Below the pieces are notes generated by a model. That model did not search any database. It was given only the letters and a program-made list of their open reading frames with translations, and had not been told where the DNA came from. Positions 52,376-63,645 of a stretch of 64,000 bases of DNA are shown piece after piece. The position numbers and the translations under genes were made by a program. Source of the stretch: Harmothoe impar (Eukaryota > Annelida > Polychaeta > Phyllodocida > Polynoidae). How positions within the stretch are numbered: position 1 is the stretch's first letter; each line of letters starts with the position of its first letter. The stretch is taken from assembly GCA_947462335.1 (NCBI GenBank), contig OX381717.1, positions 15,739,166 through 15,803,165 on the forward strand. The letters are read 5' to 3'.

Positions 52376-55300
52376 TTTTCGCTAATTGTGTTACTTTAAT
52401 ATAAGACCACTCCCTTAACATACTACTTAGATTGTCATTAACTTTTAATTTTAAGCTATCATGAATGACCTACTTACAAATTTGATATGGCTGTCATATG
52501 CATTCTTTGATGTGACAAAATGGTTTTTTTGCCCTCAGTAGTGTTCATTTTTAATGCAAGATGGTGACAGTATAGTGCTTTTGTGGCCATTTTCTCAAAT
52601 TGCCAAAGGATGAGAGCTCAACATCCACCCTGATAAGCTCACCTAGACCCTACACATCATCTATCAGCAGAGAAAAAAACCTTGGGCCATGTCACGGCGG
52701 AATGTACAAATGCCATTTTTCAGGGTTTGTCAACCTTGATAGCCCTTGCACTGAAAAGTTGGCCACCAAATTGGACCTTTTTGGTCTCATTCAATAGAAA
52801 ACACTTGTACCTTCGCCTGAGATGAAAAGAATTTTGGTGAAAATATTTTTTGGGGTGTTTTTTAGGCCCCAAAGAAAAATGGCCCAAGATGTGAAATTGG
52901 GCTCTGTTTTACATTTTAAATCAGTTTTTACGTCTTCCTAGCCACACTTACAACTCATAGACGTTAATATAACTTTAGAAATATATTCCACCCATCTTTT
53001 TTCAGAAGTTTTTAGGCTCCTAAAAGATTTTTGGCTTATGCCATAGGGCATAGTGTGTACAAATCCATGTTTTCTTATTTCTATCTTGTATAGGGCTGTA
53101 TTTTGCATAGAAATACAGTTTACCCTTACTTCTTCTTTAACACATATTCTGGGCTACCTACAGGGCTGTCAATTTGTGAAGAGAAAACAAGGCTTCCTCT
53201 CCTTCTCCCTGTGCTGGAGCATTTTAAACAAGATTATAATGTATAAAATGGTCCTGACTTGCTTTCTGTATTTCTTTGATTTTGCCCTGTTGTATCACTC
53301 TAATTCTCTATTTGACATATGATATAATATCTTCCATTGTACGTTATATAAGAATATTGGCCTCCTCGGCCCAGCCATTCCTATATAAAACATGATTTTT
53401 ACTCTTTTTTGCACCAAAACAAACGTCCGACCCCCATATTTTTCCAGTGGGTGGTGTAAGTGCTTTAATTTGCAAACCAAACTGTATCAAACATCCAGGT
53501 CCACTCTAGAGGCTAGAAAAAGCCACCATGCTCAATTTCCCGCAAAAAATAGCTAAAATTTTTGTGAATACGAGCAAATATCAGGAGAAAAAGGTAGGTT
53601 TTCTCGTTTTTTGAGCTATGTATACACATATATACATATACTTTCAAGCCTTGTGCATCTTTTGATATGCATAAGGAGGCATATAGATGCTTATTTACTT
53701 GAATATAAACAAGTAAAAATGGTTTTAGGGTCTAATTATGCAGATTCAGAGTGTGATGGGCAAACAAAACTGACACCACCGTCAAACAAACGTCCGACCC
53801 CGGAAAACAAACGTCCGACCTTTTTATTTTTGCACAGTAAAAGTGTTTCTAATCAATGAATTTGCATTATTTGAGAGAAGGCTAAGGGTCAGACTTATAG
53901 AATAGACATCCCTATGTACTGTGAGTGTTATATTTGTCTTTAAGAGTTGTATCTAATACTACTTTTGAGGTATAGAAGATGAAATTTGGCCCTTGGTTTG
54001 AACTAAAAAAATACTATTTTCCCCATTTCAGTACATAAAACCTCTGGATATTGCTAATTTCGGGTTTCTACCCCTATCCACACCTGCTAGGCTTCAAATA
54101 AATGAGTATTGGCTATGATATTGTCAATGTAGTGACCAGTAGACTGGATTTTATCCTCCATTATAAAAAGGTCGGACGTTTGCGGGCAAAATTATGAATG
54201 GCCATAACTCTGTTAATATTCAGCCTATCTAGCCCCTACTCACAGAGTACATTGGTTTATGCTATCATTAAAATGTGAGCTGAGAAAATGGGTTATTGAT
54301 CATGTTTTAACTTAATTAGAGATTAATTAAGTATTTTTTGAGAATTTTGGTGATTCAGAAATGTAAAAAAAAGCACTTCTGACCATCAGAATCTGTTCAA
54401 ATTCCACCACCATATGGGCCTATAGTAACATAATAAACTCCAATTGTCATATAGCCAGAAATAGAAACTTTTTTTTATAATGAGAAATTAGCCCATATAC
54501 ATGGTCCCAACAAACGTCCGACCCTTTTATTTTTGTACAATATGGCCCTAACATGATATGTTATACCGGCACAGGGGTCTTTATTGTTATCTATATTAGT
54601 AGGGGACCTCTTAAACTATACTTCAGGTGATTTTAAAGAGCATATTGCCATATTTTATTATATAAGATCAAAGTGCATGGATTGTAAATATTTAAAAATA
54701 ATATCTTGAATTCATCAACATTTCAAATGTGTGTAATTTCTAAAGTTTCTATACCAGATTATCCATCTTTGGCAAAGTTAATGATACATATCGGACCTAT
54801 CTGCATTTGCATTTTGAAAGTGATTGGACATATATTAGTATATGATGGTATTGGTAATTTTATTAAAAGGTCAAACGTTTGTGTCCTTGCTAGGTTATGG
54901 TCCAATAGCTCTAAAAACTGAACCACTTGACATGACTCATTATAATGAGGTTACACCGTTAGCTAAGATACGACCCTTAAGGGGAAATAAAGCTGTTTTG
55001 ACCAAATTCAAATTTTCTGATATGACCCCCTGGACACCTAATTGTACATTCCCTCATGACTACAAAGGGGGCTTCTACTTCCAGACTAATGTATGTGTCA
55101 TATTGTACAGGCACACTATAGGGTTGGAACGAGACGTGGTACCTTTCATAGGCCACCAACCATATCTTAGTCCCCGAAATCCATTCCCCTACTTTCCAAG
55201 CTCATTCTCATAAAGACCAAGTTTATCTGCAGATACCACTGATTTCACAAAAATATGTTGCGTCTTGCTAAAGAATTTCTCCTCCCGCCCTTGGTGTGAA

Positions 55301-55380
55301 AACAAAAGAATTTATTAGCGAAAGAGATATATAACAGTTTGAAGAAAAAAATGTGCATGAAAGATAAATAGTGATCAAAT
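52376..55380. other. Intergenic region with dispersed 14-mer
   Basis: No gene was recognised. The 13-14-mer (A)CAAACGTCCGACC occurs directly near 53418, 53788, 53807 and 54510 and inverted near 54171, each time next to a T-rich stretch such as TTTTATTTTTG. This may be an old unclassified repeat. Confidence 0.5.
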
Positions 55381-55643
55381 AACAAAAGATATTTCAGATG
55401 TCACTTTCAGGGTTTCTTTTTAGGTGATAAGTCCACATAAGTGTCTGTTTATGGCTTCGAACACCATGCTAAGTGTAGATATTTCAATATTCCCGGACAA
55501 AATTCACCAACAACAAAAGATATTTCAGATGTCACTTCCAGGGTTTCTTTTTAGGTGATAAGTCCACATAAGTGTCTGTGTATGGATTAGAACACCATGC
55601 TAAGTGTAGACATTTCAATATTCCCGGACAAAATTCACCAACA
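55381..55643. repeat. 131-bp unit, two tandem copies
   Basis: AACAAAAGATATTTCAGATG starts each copy (55381 and 55512). The two differ at only a few positions. Confidence 0.9.
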
Positions 55644-55850
55644 TTCATCATCAAAATTATTCATACTAATTATCAAAAAAGTATGTGAGTTTTAAACATG
55701 ACAATGACCAAGGAGAGGTTCAATCAATATACTACAGGCCTAGGAAGATAGGATAGGAAAGGAATGTAAAGAGAGGAAGTTGAAATAATTACAAAACAAC
55801 ATAAGTAGGCTATTTAAACAAGGTAAATTATTTTTTTATAGCTTTGCTCT

Positions 55851-58800
55851 CTAATAAACATGACCATCGTCAACCACAACATTCCTGTGACTGTTATGTA
55901 GCTTTATACACAAATAGACCATCTTGAGGATAATCTTAACTCGTCTATCCAGAGCCAGTAGGTGTTCCTCCAATAGGACAGGGGCAAGCAGGTCATGTGA
56001 CAGGGATTCCCTCATGACGTCACTCAGCTTGGGGGAACCCTCTTCAAAGTGGAGAAGCCTTTTCAGCGTGGAGTGCCGTATGAGGCAGCAATCTGTCAAT
56101 GGATCCAGCAGTAGTGTTGTATCCATGAAGGCATGACCGAATCTGCAAAATTGAGTCATTTATTGACGGCTCTAGAGGGTAAATCTACGTGGGGGGCTTA
56201 TAAATTGGTGACTTGTGGCCCTTATGAAGGGCCACTCGTAAGCATATGGCTGAAATATGCCCACTCGTGGTGTGTTTGGTTATTCCCTTACAAACAAATT
56301 GTCAGATCGATCATGTATGTTGTTCATCCATCAAAGTTTCATTGCATGAATGTATGGATTAAAGCAAATTTAAGATACATGAAGGGAACTCTTTAAGCTG
56401 TTTTAACTTCAGTTATGCCACGTTAATGTCAGGGAGAGGTCATAATGGCAATTAACAATCTTTTAGTGCTATTTACCCAAATTAAGTATGCTTAAAGTGT
56501 CCCTTTAAGCATATTCAATTCATTTAAATGCAAACATTCATGCAGTGTTAAATATGTTTTGCTACAATCAGACCTCAATAATCCAGTCCTGTTGCAGAAA
56601 AAATATAATAGATATTGAATGTGACAATTTCATAAAGGAGAACTGCTGTAAAGCCTTGCGTATCATGCTGCGGCTAGTACACAAGTCAGATCACCAGTGC
56701 CAATTATAGGATCAGGACAAAGTTAGGGTGCAGCTTATACACAAGTTTTTTAATGGATACCACAGTGCTAAAGTTAACATAATCAGATGCTCTGAGAGGT
56801 TTATATATGATTCTCCTGAGTTAGGGGGCAGCTTATTTGCAAGTTTGGTTTATACACAAAGGTTTAAGGGAAATGCTGTTGAGGATGCTAGATAAGTGAG
56901 GGCTGGTTTATCGAGTTCTGACTGTATCTACTTAGTGATAATAGGTTTTCCTTACCCTCTGCCTTGGTCCAAACACACAGAACTTGTTTGATTTGAATAC
57001 AGGTAGTCAATCAGAAATCGGTCACTGTTGTCTGGGGTGGGAATAGAATATAAAGATATTAATCTTATATTAGTAAATAACATAATCTTGTATTAGTAAA
57101 TAATGTAAATACATATAAATGTACTTACATTGTTGGCTTTGTTAGAGTACTGCCTTTATTTTCATACAATTAATATCTATGTACTACGTTAAACAATCTA
57201 TCAGGTGGCTGACCTCTGTGTCATGCCAAAGGTTTTCCAATATGTGATCCATTTCAATAGAATGGGTAAGAAGCCACATTTTTAAGAGCCTAGATATGGG
57301 CTCTTTTTAGTACCATAGGGTGGTAATAAAAAGAAAAATGAGTTTTTAACATTATTCTAAGATATGCATGGCCTAGTTATCTTCTAGCATACTATGTTAC
57401 AAACCAAATTTCAACCCCAAACTCCCCAAAATGATGGCCATAGGATTCACAAGTCTTTTGTATGATGGAGTTAATATCTAATCTAAATCTTAATTTTCCT
57501 AAACAAAACAAAAAAGGATATAAAATACTGCCTAAGAGTGATTATTGGCTCATATATCACTCGTCATATACCAAGTGAAAGCTCTTGATGAGCTGTAGAC
57601 TAATATGGCAATATCACAATATTCTAAATATGCAACTTCTGACCCATTTCATAGATAGGGTTACATATATATAGAATTTGCCCATACCATCATCGCATTG
57701 CAATCATGCTGCTTTGACAACTTTTGGGAAATTTAGGGATAAAATTTATATCAATTACGGGAAGATTTAGATGAAACTTTAATTTACATAATTATAAATC
57801 ATTTGCCAAAGTGCCTTTTATAAATATGTATTTCAGCTTAAAGCTTTTTTATGATTGCTGTATACGAGTGCTTATCATCAGAATATATATTTATTGACAT
57901 AAAATTAACGATATAATCTTACTTACCAATTAAGAAATCAAAGATAGCATAGTCTGTCCTGTCTAACAGTAAAATAACGTTCCTCTGATTTATATCTCTT
58001 CCATTATTTGGACAGTAGTCTGACAGATACCTGTTCATCTTTTTCTGATTTCTTACAATAATGTTTCGTTTCCATCGATAGTTGAAATGTCTCAACCCCT
58101 TCAATCAAAAATAGCAGTCAGTTAAAAAACTTTCAATGTATATGATGTATCTTAACTCTTTAGGGGCCACATGATGCTTTAATGATTTTGTTGTCATGAT
58201 GCATTTATGCAGCCATGACGAGTCTATTCTCCAGGGCTGCACTTCTGATCACAAAGAGCAATGTTATACCATTAAATGTTAAAGAAGTCATTCTCTATTT
58301 TATTGGCAGAGGACATGACAAGTTGATTTTACTGTATTTTTTGGCAAAAGAGAAACAAACCTTCACTGGGATAAATTGAGAGAGTGATCCTGGGAGTAAA
58401 TCTCCATTTCCACAGAAGGCGTATTTGGTGTTACAGTATTTTCTACAATATCCTGTAAAGCACAGGTTGCCAGCTGGTGGACAACCACATATGTAGAACA
58501 TTAAGTAGTTTTAAGTTTCGTTTGCAAATATCTCATATCAGAAAATCATAATAATTATATTTCTAAAAGCTTATTTTAGAATGCAGGATTTGAGGGTACA
58601 TTGACATCTTTGTTGGTCATACTTTAGAATTACTCAACAACTTTATCAACAGCTTTTCTAAAAAGTTACCCTTTCTTGCTGCTTTGATCTATAGAGGGGA
58701 ACAAGCCTACCTTCATGACACATAAGAACTGATCCCCAACACACCCCTTAAACTTGACCAATTCTCAGGCTATATCTGTTTTTAGTTAATATACACATAC

Positions 58801-58917
58801 TTACAAGGTGAACTGAATACTAGTGACCTATGTTGTTTCGACAGAAATGGCAGGATATCCTTGGTAATGTTTACATGGCCACCGACTGATGGTGGGACTC
58901 TGCGGAACCCAAGGATT
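55851..58917 (-). CDS. FAM20C-like: Second FAM20C-like gene, exons 6-10 on minus strand
   Basis: In transcript order the exons are 58917-58805, 58473-58361, 58098-57927, 57031-56956 and 56142-55851. All splice sites are GT-AG and phases match the plus-strand gene exon for exon (lengths 113, 113, 172, 76, 292; exon 8 has one extra codon). No stop or frameshift is seen. Kinase marks are kept: CFTGYCRKYCNTKYAFCG, FDFLIDNSDR (the first D spans the splice), LDQGRGFGHAF and DCCLIRH. GF after DQGR is closer to other FAM20s than the GFA of the plus copy. Exons 1-5, with the ATP lysine, must lie past 63976, because a Ngaro-like retrotransposon occupies what should be intron 5. With the plus copy this forms an inverted duplication with a spacer of about 9 kb. 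It may be functional or a recent pseudogene. Confidence 0.85.
56640..56880. repeat. TATAAGCC dispersed repeat, inverted copy (intron 9)
   Basis: AGGGTGCAGCTTATACAC and GGGGGCAGCTTATTTGC are the inverse of the GCTTATA/TATAAGCC units at 35263 and 46424. It partly explains why this intron is longer than in the plus copy. Confidence 0.5.
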
Positions 58918-59144
58918 CTGTGATGAATGTAGAATATCTTAGAGTATCAGAACCAATGCAGGCTTTATCATTATTATACATTATTAATTTTGATGTGTTT
59001 GACGTTGCAGTACTCACCTATTACCAAGGTCTCAAGAGGTCATAGTCACAATGTGCCCTAGGCTATATATACCCCCTGTGGATTGTTTATGTCCAGAACG
59101 CACAGCAAAATACTTTCGATTGATAAAACATGCAGCCCTTTTAT

Positions 59145-59300
59145 CGTCATATAAGCCACGGTTATGTGGGTATCAATAGTACATGAACACTCATCCGTAG
59201 TTTGGTATTTAGTACCAACTACTCCCGCGGAGGGGCGCCCCGGTGCCGCCTCCGTCATCGAACTCGGCATAACCGCCATTCCTGGTTCAAAATTTCGCTT
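59145..59300 (+). repeat. Split direct repeat A1 of second element
   Basis: A 156-bp sequence starting CGTCATATAAGCCACGG and ending AAAATTTCGCTT, repeated at 63646-63801 with only about one change (TACATGAAC/TACACGAAC). It contains a stem GTAGTTTGGTA/TACCAACTAC and a GC-rich foldback CGGAGG...CCTCCG with GGGGCGCCCC inside. Confidence 0.95.
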
Positions 59301-59352
59301 GGTAAGACCCCTCTTGCAAGTCCGGCTTTGTAAGAGCCGGAGGAAGCGGGGA

Positions 59353-60408
59353 ATGTCTACAAGTGATTATTGCAACGGCTGTGGTAGTGTTCACCAGCCC
59401 CCGTTTGGTTCCAAGTGCAGAAAGTGGCGCACGGAATTTTCACGGGAAACCAGGAGTCATAGGTCGGTAAGCAGCATGGAGCCGGAAAAAGATGGCGCCA
59501 TCATCGACGCTCTGGATAAGAGAGAGCTGACCGACGATGAGCTGTCCCTCCTGGAGGAGGTGAAACAGCTCAAGGCCGAACAGAACAAGGTGGCCCTAAA
59601 ACGCCGCATCACGAAGATGAAGGCGGAGTTAAAACAAGCGGAGGAGGACGCCGAGGCGCCGAGCGACGACAAGGGACCGGGCCCGGGAGGGGCGCCGGGC
59701 TCTGCTGCAGGGGAGGGCCGACCACACAGCCGGGATCGTCGGTCTCACAGCCGGGGCCGCTACCGCTCTCGGGAGAGGCGCAGGCGGTCGTCCCACAGGT
59801 CACCCCACCGCTCCCCCTCCTACAGGAGGGCAAGGAGTACACCGCCCAGGGGGAGGAGTGCATCAGAGGCGAGAAGTAAGTGCAGTTTGAGAAGATACTT
59901 AGATACCTCGGATGTTGATAAGATAAAATACGACGCCCTGGTCGACGCCATGCTGTCTTGGGCGGTCGATCAGCGGGGGTGGACTGTAGAGGAGCATGAA
60001 CAGTATCTGGGTCACATGCAGTATGTCGCCCAGAAGGCCCGCACGGGAGTCTACATGGACAGGGCCATGGTGAAATACGACCGGGGCATACGGAAAGAGG
60101 TGGCTAGGTATGGGTTTGTGGCATTCACAAAGGGCAACCACTCATGCTCTATGTCATGCTTCAGCGTCGACAACACCATCCAGGTGCAGCTACCAACCTA
60201 CAAGCCCCCAACCAACAGATCCCAATGTCAAGGTCACCGCAACCAGGGTCATGGTTCAGCGGGGGGCCGCCGCCCGTGCAAGAAGTACAACTTCAGCGCG
60301 GAGGGAAGCAGTTCTAGGAACTGTAAATTCGCCCACAAATGCAATAAATGTGAGCGCCCCGGCCATAGGGAGGCGGACTGCTGGGAGGACGCAGAGAGGA
60401 AGAAGTGA
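59353..60408 (+). CDS. Second Ngaro-like element ORF1, Gag-like
   Basis: The frame is taken from the ATG at 59353 just after A1 (352 codons incl. stop). The N-terminus has CNGCGSVHQPPFGSKC, a CxxC-type pair as in the first element. An acidic coiled coil follows (LSLLEEVKQLKAEQNKVALK), then an arginine/serine-rich stretch (RRSHSRGRYRSRERRRR) likely to bind RNA. A folded region shared with the first element's ORF1 follows (EHEQYLGHMQYVAQKARTGV against the DHMNYMSEMARTNI segment). A zinc knuckle CNKCERPGHREADC lies near the end. It stops at TGA (60406-60408) with the same frame open beyond. Confidence 0.85.
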   Translation: MSTSDYCNGCGSVHQPPFGSKCRKWRTEFSRETRSHRSVSSMEPEKDGAIIDALDKRELTDDELSLLEEVKQLKAEQNKVALKRRITKMKAELKQAEEDAEAPSDDKGPGPGGAPGSAAGEGRPHSRDRRSHSRGRYRSRERRRRSSHRSPHRSPSYRRARSTPPRGRSASEARSKCSLRRYLDTSDVDKIKYDALVDAMLSWAVDQRGWTVEEHEQYLGHMQYVAQKARTGVYMDRAMVKYDRGIRKEVARYGFVAFTKGNHSCSMSCFSVDNTIQVQLPTYKPPTNRSQCQGHRNQGHGSAGGRRPCKKYNFSAEGSSSRNCKFAHKCNKCERPGHREADCWEDAERKK

Positions 60409-60411
60409 CTG
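60406..60411 (+). promoter_or_regulatory. Probable UGA readthrough site, second element
   Basis: TGA-CTG separates ORF1 from an open continuation in the same frame (60409-60861). The position relative to the zinc knuckle is the same as for the UGA-CUA of the first element. Confidence 0.5.
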
Positions 60412-60861
60412 TCATCTAGAGGGCAGGTGGGCGGCAGATCCCCTTCCGAGGTAACAGGGATCCCTCCTGCCGCGCGCAGTGTGGCACTGTGTGGCAGCAC
60501 CCATCATGACAGCGCAGTGTACCATCAGTTAGACACTGCACAAGAAATAGGATATGGGGGGGAAAAGGACTGTGATTTGGATTCTGTGATTGATACCATG
60601 TGTGATTATTCATTTTGTTCTGATAACCATGTGATTGATGTTATGTGTGATACAACGGACTCTGTCCGCAAATCTCACCCGGGTGTTGAGGCCCAGGGGG
60701 GTGAGTCACTGTGTGAGAACACCCACAGTGGGAGAGATAGTGTTAAAAAGGCGAGGGGTCATCAGGATCTGAGGATGGAGGATGGAGTCGGCAGAGACTG
60801 GTTGCAGGTGGTTCACACGGAGGATGGCTACCTAGTGACAGCCCGGGACCAGCTTGCCTGA
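60409..60861 (+). CDS. Second element ORF2, N-terminal part
   Basis: Open frame directly after the UGA, in the ORF1 frame. It is acidic with scattered cysteines and no known domain, as in the N-terminal part of the first element's ORF2. It ends at TGA (60859-60861) just where the RT part continues in another frame, so an indel in this copy probably split one ORF. Confidence 0.6.
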   Translation: MSSRGQVGGRSPSEVTGIPPAARSVALCGSTHHDSAVYHQLDTAQEIGYGGEKDCDLDSVIDTMCDYSFCSDNHVIDVMCDTTDSVRKSHPGVEAQGGESLCENTHSGRDSVKKARGHQDLRMEDGVGRDWLQVVHTEDGYLVTARDQLA

Positions 60862-62570
60862 AACCCTGCAGGTCATTTGTAGAATGCTTCTGCAGGGAGG
60901 AAGCCGACCCAGACTGGCACTACATCATGCACGGCGTAATATTCGGGTTTAAAGTGATTAACCTGGACTGCAATGCCAAGTATAACAAAGAGAATTATGA
61001 GTCTTCCACAGAGAAGTCGGTGTACGGCCTCATGTCCAAGAAGTTGGAAAAAGAGGTACAAACGGGAGCAGTGACGGTGGTCAGCCACCCCCCCCAATGT
61101 GTACACTCCCTGGGGGTTGTCAAAAAACCCGATGGTGGAATCAGAGCTATAGTGGACTGTAGCGCCCCCGGGGAGGATTCAGTGAACCAACACACGGACA
61201 AGGTCTGTCTCAAGTTCAGGTACAGATCGGTCGACACTGTGACGGAGATGATGGTCCAGGGGGACCACCTCGCCACAGTAGACATCTCGGACGCCTACCG
61301 GGCCCTCTCCATTGATGCCGCAAGCAGTGCACTCCAGGGCATCAGTTGGGACTGGGGGAACGGGAAGGTATACATGAGAGACAATAGGATGTCGATGGGC
61401 CTATCATCCAGCCCATTCATATTCAGCAAAGTGTCAGACTTTGTGGTCCGCTGCGCTCAGAGACGTGGCTGTGACCGCATAGTAAACTACCTAGACGATT
61501 TTTGTGTACTGGGGCGCACCCTGGAGGAATGCAGGGAAGGTCAACTGAAGCTGTTGGAAGCCCTGAGACGACTGGGCTTCAGTATCAGCTTCAAAAAACT
61601 GACGGCCCCCAGTACCACGACAAAATTCCTAGGCATAATAATTGACTCTATCAAGATGAACCTAACCCTCCCCCAGGACAAGCTTCGTAGCCTCAGAACC
61701 GACGTCAAGGTCATACTGAGCAGCAGGAAGGTCAAAAAGAAAGACCTAGAGCAGCTAGCGGGCTATCTAGCCCACGCAAGCAAGGTGGTGCGGGGGGGGA
61801 GGGTGTTCTCCCGCAGGATATACGACACCCTGAAAGGCCTCAAAAAACCCCACCACAAAATCAGAGTGGGTGGAGAGTTGAAGAAGGACCTCCAGTGGTG
61901 GGAAGAGTTTGCGGCCAGATTCAATGGAGCGGCGAGCATCATAGGTCCAACTTCTCCCATGGTGTCATCCTATAGCGACTCATCAACCTCGTGGGGCTTT
62001 GGGGTTCTACATGGAAATGACTGGGCCGCAGCCCCCTGGTCCCAGGAGAAGAAGGAGGACAGGGAGTGGGTGAGACGCCTGGGCCACCACCACGAGGATC
62101 CACCCACACATATCCCTGAAAAAGACAATATCATCAACGTCCTGGAGCTGTGGCCCATTGTAGTGGCCCTCAAAAGATGGGGCCATACATGGAAAAACAT
62201 GGCCATCTGTATGGTGACAGACAACACACAGGTGATGGCCAACCTCAGGACGGGACGCAGCACCAACAAAACGTTGATGGAGTGGCTGCGCTGGATATTC
62301 TGGAGGTGTGTAGAGAACAACCTGGAGATAAAGTCAGTCTACATAAGGAGCGCCCTAAACGTCATATGTGACAGCCTGAGCCGCCTCGACGACCCATCCT
62401 CCATCGCCAGAATCCTGGAGGCAGACAGCCATGGCTTACTGTGTTGCTCATCCGCCCTCATGTCTTTTCAGAATGGGAGGCACTCAACAGAGAGTGGGAG
62501 GAGTTATCATCAAAGTGCTACGCCGACTCAACGTGGGAGACAAAGAGTACGCAGCTCAAGAAGTACCTGA
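60843..62570 (+). CDS. pol: Second element ORF2, reverse transcriptase-RNase H
   Basis: In this frame PACLKPCRSFVECFC aligns with CQLKPCRFAAAVMGFC of the first element, showing that the true ORF extends upstream of the first ATG (60927). RT features: IVDCSAPGED, TVDISDAYRAL with the first catalytic D, the YLDD box at 61488-61499 and LGIIIDSIKMNL. RNase H: YSDSSTSWGFG, LELWPIVVALKRWG, VTDNTQVMANL and VICDSLSRL. The frame change relative to the N-terminal part makes this copy probably non-autonomous. I found no slippery heptamer in the right phase, so I read it as a mutation and not as programmed frameshifting. Confidence 0.88.
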   Translation, partial: PGPACLKPCRSFVECFCREEADPDWHYIMHGVIFGFKVINLDCNAKYNKENYESSTEKSVYGLMSKKLEKEVQTGAVTVVSHPPQCVHSLGVVKKPDGGIRAIVDCSAPGEDSVNQHTDKVCLKFRYRSVDTVTEMMVQGDHLATVDISDAYRALSIDAASSALQGISWDWGNGKVYMRDNRMSMGLSSSPFIFSKVSDFVVRCAQRRGCDRIVNYLDDFCVLGRTLEECREGQLKLLEALRRLGFSISFKKLTAPSTTTKFLGIIIDSIKMNLTLPQDKLRSLRTDVKVILSSRKVKKKDLEQLAGYLAHASKVVRGGRVFSRRIYDTLKGLKKPHHKIRVGGELKKDLQWWEEFAARFNGAASIIGPTSPMVSSYSDSSTSWGFGVLHGNDWAAAPWSQEKKEDREWVRRLGHHHEDPPTHIPEKDNIINVLELWPIVVALKRWGHTWKNMAICMVTDNTQVMANLRTGRSTNKTLMEWLRWIFWRCVENNLEIKSVYIRSALNVICDSLSRLDDPSSIARILEADSHGLLCCSSALMSFQNGRHSTESGRSYHQSATPTQRGRQRVRSSRST

Positions 62571-63460
62571 AGTTCTGCGAGGAATTCAGGGGGTTTATAA
62601 AACCCACCCCGTGTTCCCCAAAGCAGCTAGCATTATATGTGACCCACTTAGCAAAGACTATGAAATATTCTTCTATAAAAGGATATGTAAGCGCGCTGTC
62701 GATATTCCTCAAGTCAGTCGGTGAGCCGGGTGTGGATTACCAACACCACCTGGTCTCGACGGCATTCCAGGGGGCCAAGAGATGCCTGGGGATGAAGCTG
62801 AAGCAAGCTGCCCCCATCCTCCCCCATCATATTATTAACCTTGCTAGTTATTTAATGGACTCGGTAGGCCACACCACATTTATGGCGTCATTGCTGTTGT
62901 CATTCAGAGCCCTCCTCAGGAAGCAGCAGATAACAGACTCCGACGCCACACTTAAGAGGCAGGATATCCAGATCTTTAAGTGGGGAATGTTAGTGCGTGT
63001 GAGGAAGTCCAAGACCATACAGTTCCAAGAGAAAGAATTATTAATCCCAGTGACCAGAGTCCACGACAAGCGCCTCTGCGCAGTACACTGGGTGGAGCGC
63101 CACCTATCTGATATCGTAGCTCCGAAGGCCGCCCCGCTGTTCCTGGTACCAGGACCCTTAGCGCCAAGGGGCCAGTCATACGACGACTACCAGGGAACCT
63201 TGAAGCTGCTATGCACCAGGGCAGGCCTGAACGAGAAAGAATTCTCAAGCCACTCCCTACGCAGGGGAGGAAGTACATATTTAGGTATGATTGGAGTGAG
63301 CGTGCAGGATATAAAAACCAGAGGGGACTGGAAAAGCAACTGCGTCATGGAGTACCTCAAGACGCCAATTGACATCCGGATCCAGCAGGATATGAGTGTG
63401 GCTACTCTGCTGGACAGAGTAGCGCTGGAACCAATTCCCATGGCACCACAGTGGGATTAA
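62441..63460 (+). CDS. Second element tyrosine recombinase
   Basis: About 339 codons, overlapping the end of the RNase H frame; the frame starts at a GTG and the true start is uncertain. Catalytic residues: arginine in SFRALLRKQQI, the HxxR box HSLRRGG (63251-63271), GDWKSN and the tyrosine in MEYLK (codon at 63353). The N-terminal SAM-like part has LKKYLKFCEEFRG and IKGYVSALSIFLKS. The enzyme is intact and would carry out circle integration. Confidence 0.88.
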   Translation: MLLIRPHVFSEWEALNREWEELSSKCYADSTWETKSTQLKKYLKFCEEFRGFIKPTPCSPKQLALYVTHLAKTMKYSSIKGYVSALSIFLKSVGEPGVDYQHHLVSTAFQGAKRCLGMKLKQAAPILPHHIINLASYLMDSVGHTTFMASLLLSFRALLRKQQITDSDATLKRQDIQIFKWGMLVRVRKSKTIQFQEKELLIPVTRVHDKRLCAVHWVERHLSDIVAPKAAPLFLVPGPLAPRGQSYDDYQGTLKLLCTRAGLNEKEFSSHSLRRGGSTYLGMIGVSVQDIKTRGDWKSNCVMEYLKTPIDIRIQQDMSVATLLDRVALEPIPMAPQWD

Positions 63461-63513
63461 CTACCGCGACACATACTACCCCTACCATCTCTACACTGGG
63501 GGGCTTCGCCTTT

Positions 63514-63645
63514 GGCCTCCTGCCAGTGTGTGTAAGGACAATTGCACACCAATCTCCAAGTTATGAGTCTGACTTGTAGTATAATATATGTTCCAGTTAT
63601 CACCTGACACTCCAGTATAATATAGTTTCCGGTAATCAATTGATT
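63514..63645 (+). repeat. Split direct repeat B1 of second element
   Basis: GGCCTCCTGCCAGTGTG...CAATTGATT, 132 bp, repeated at 63845-63976. It abuts A2, so the predicted circle junction is TTGATT-CGTCAT. Confidence 0.95.

Noticed and set aside
52151..52399. Plus-strand ORF of 82 codons
   Set aside because: The minus strand of the same stretch encodes a recognisable LINE C-terminal end, so the plus ORF is a shadow.
60841..60862. Programmed -1 frameshift at CCCGGGA in the second Ngaro-like element
   Set aside because: The heptamer is out of phase with the incoming reading frame, so it cannot act as a -1 slippery site; an indel is simpler.
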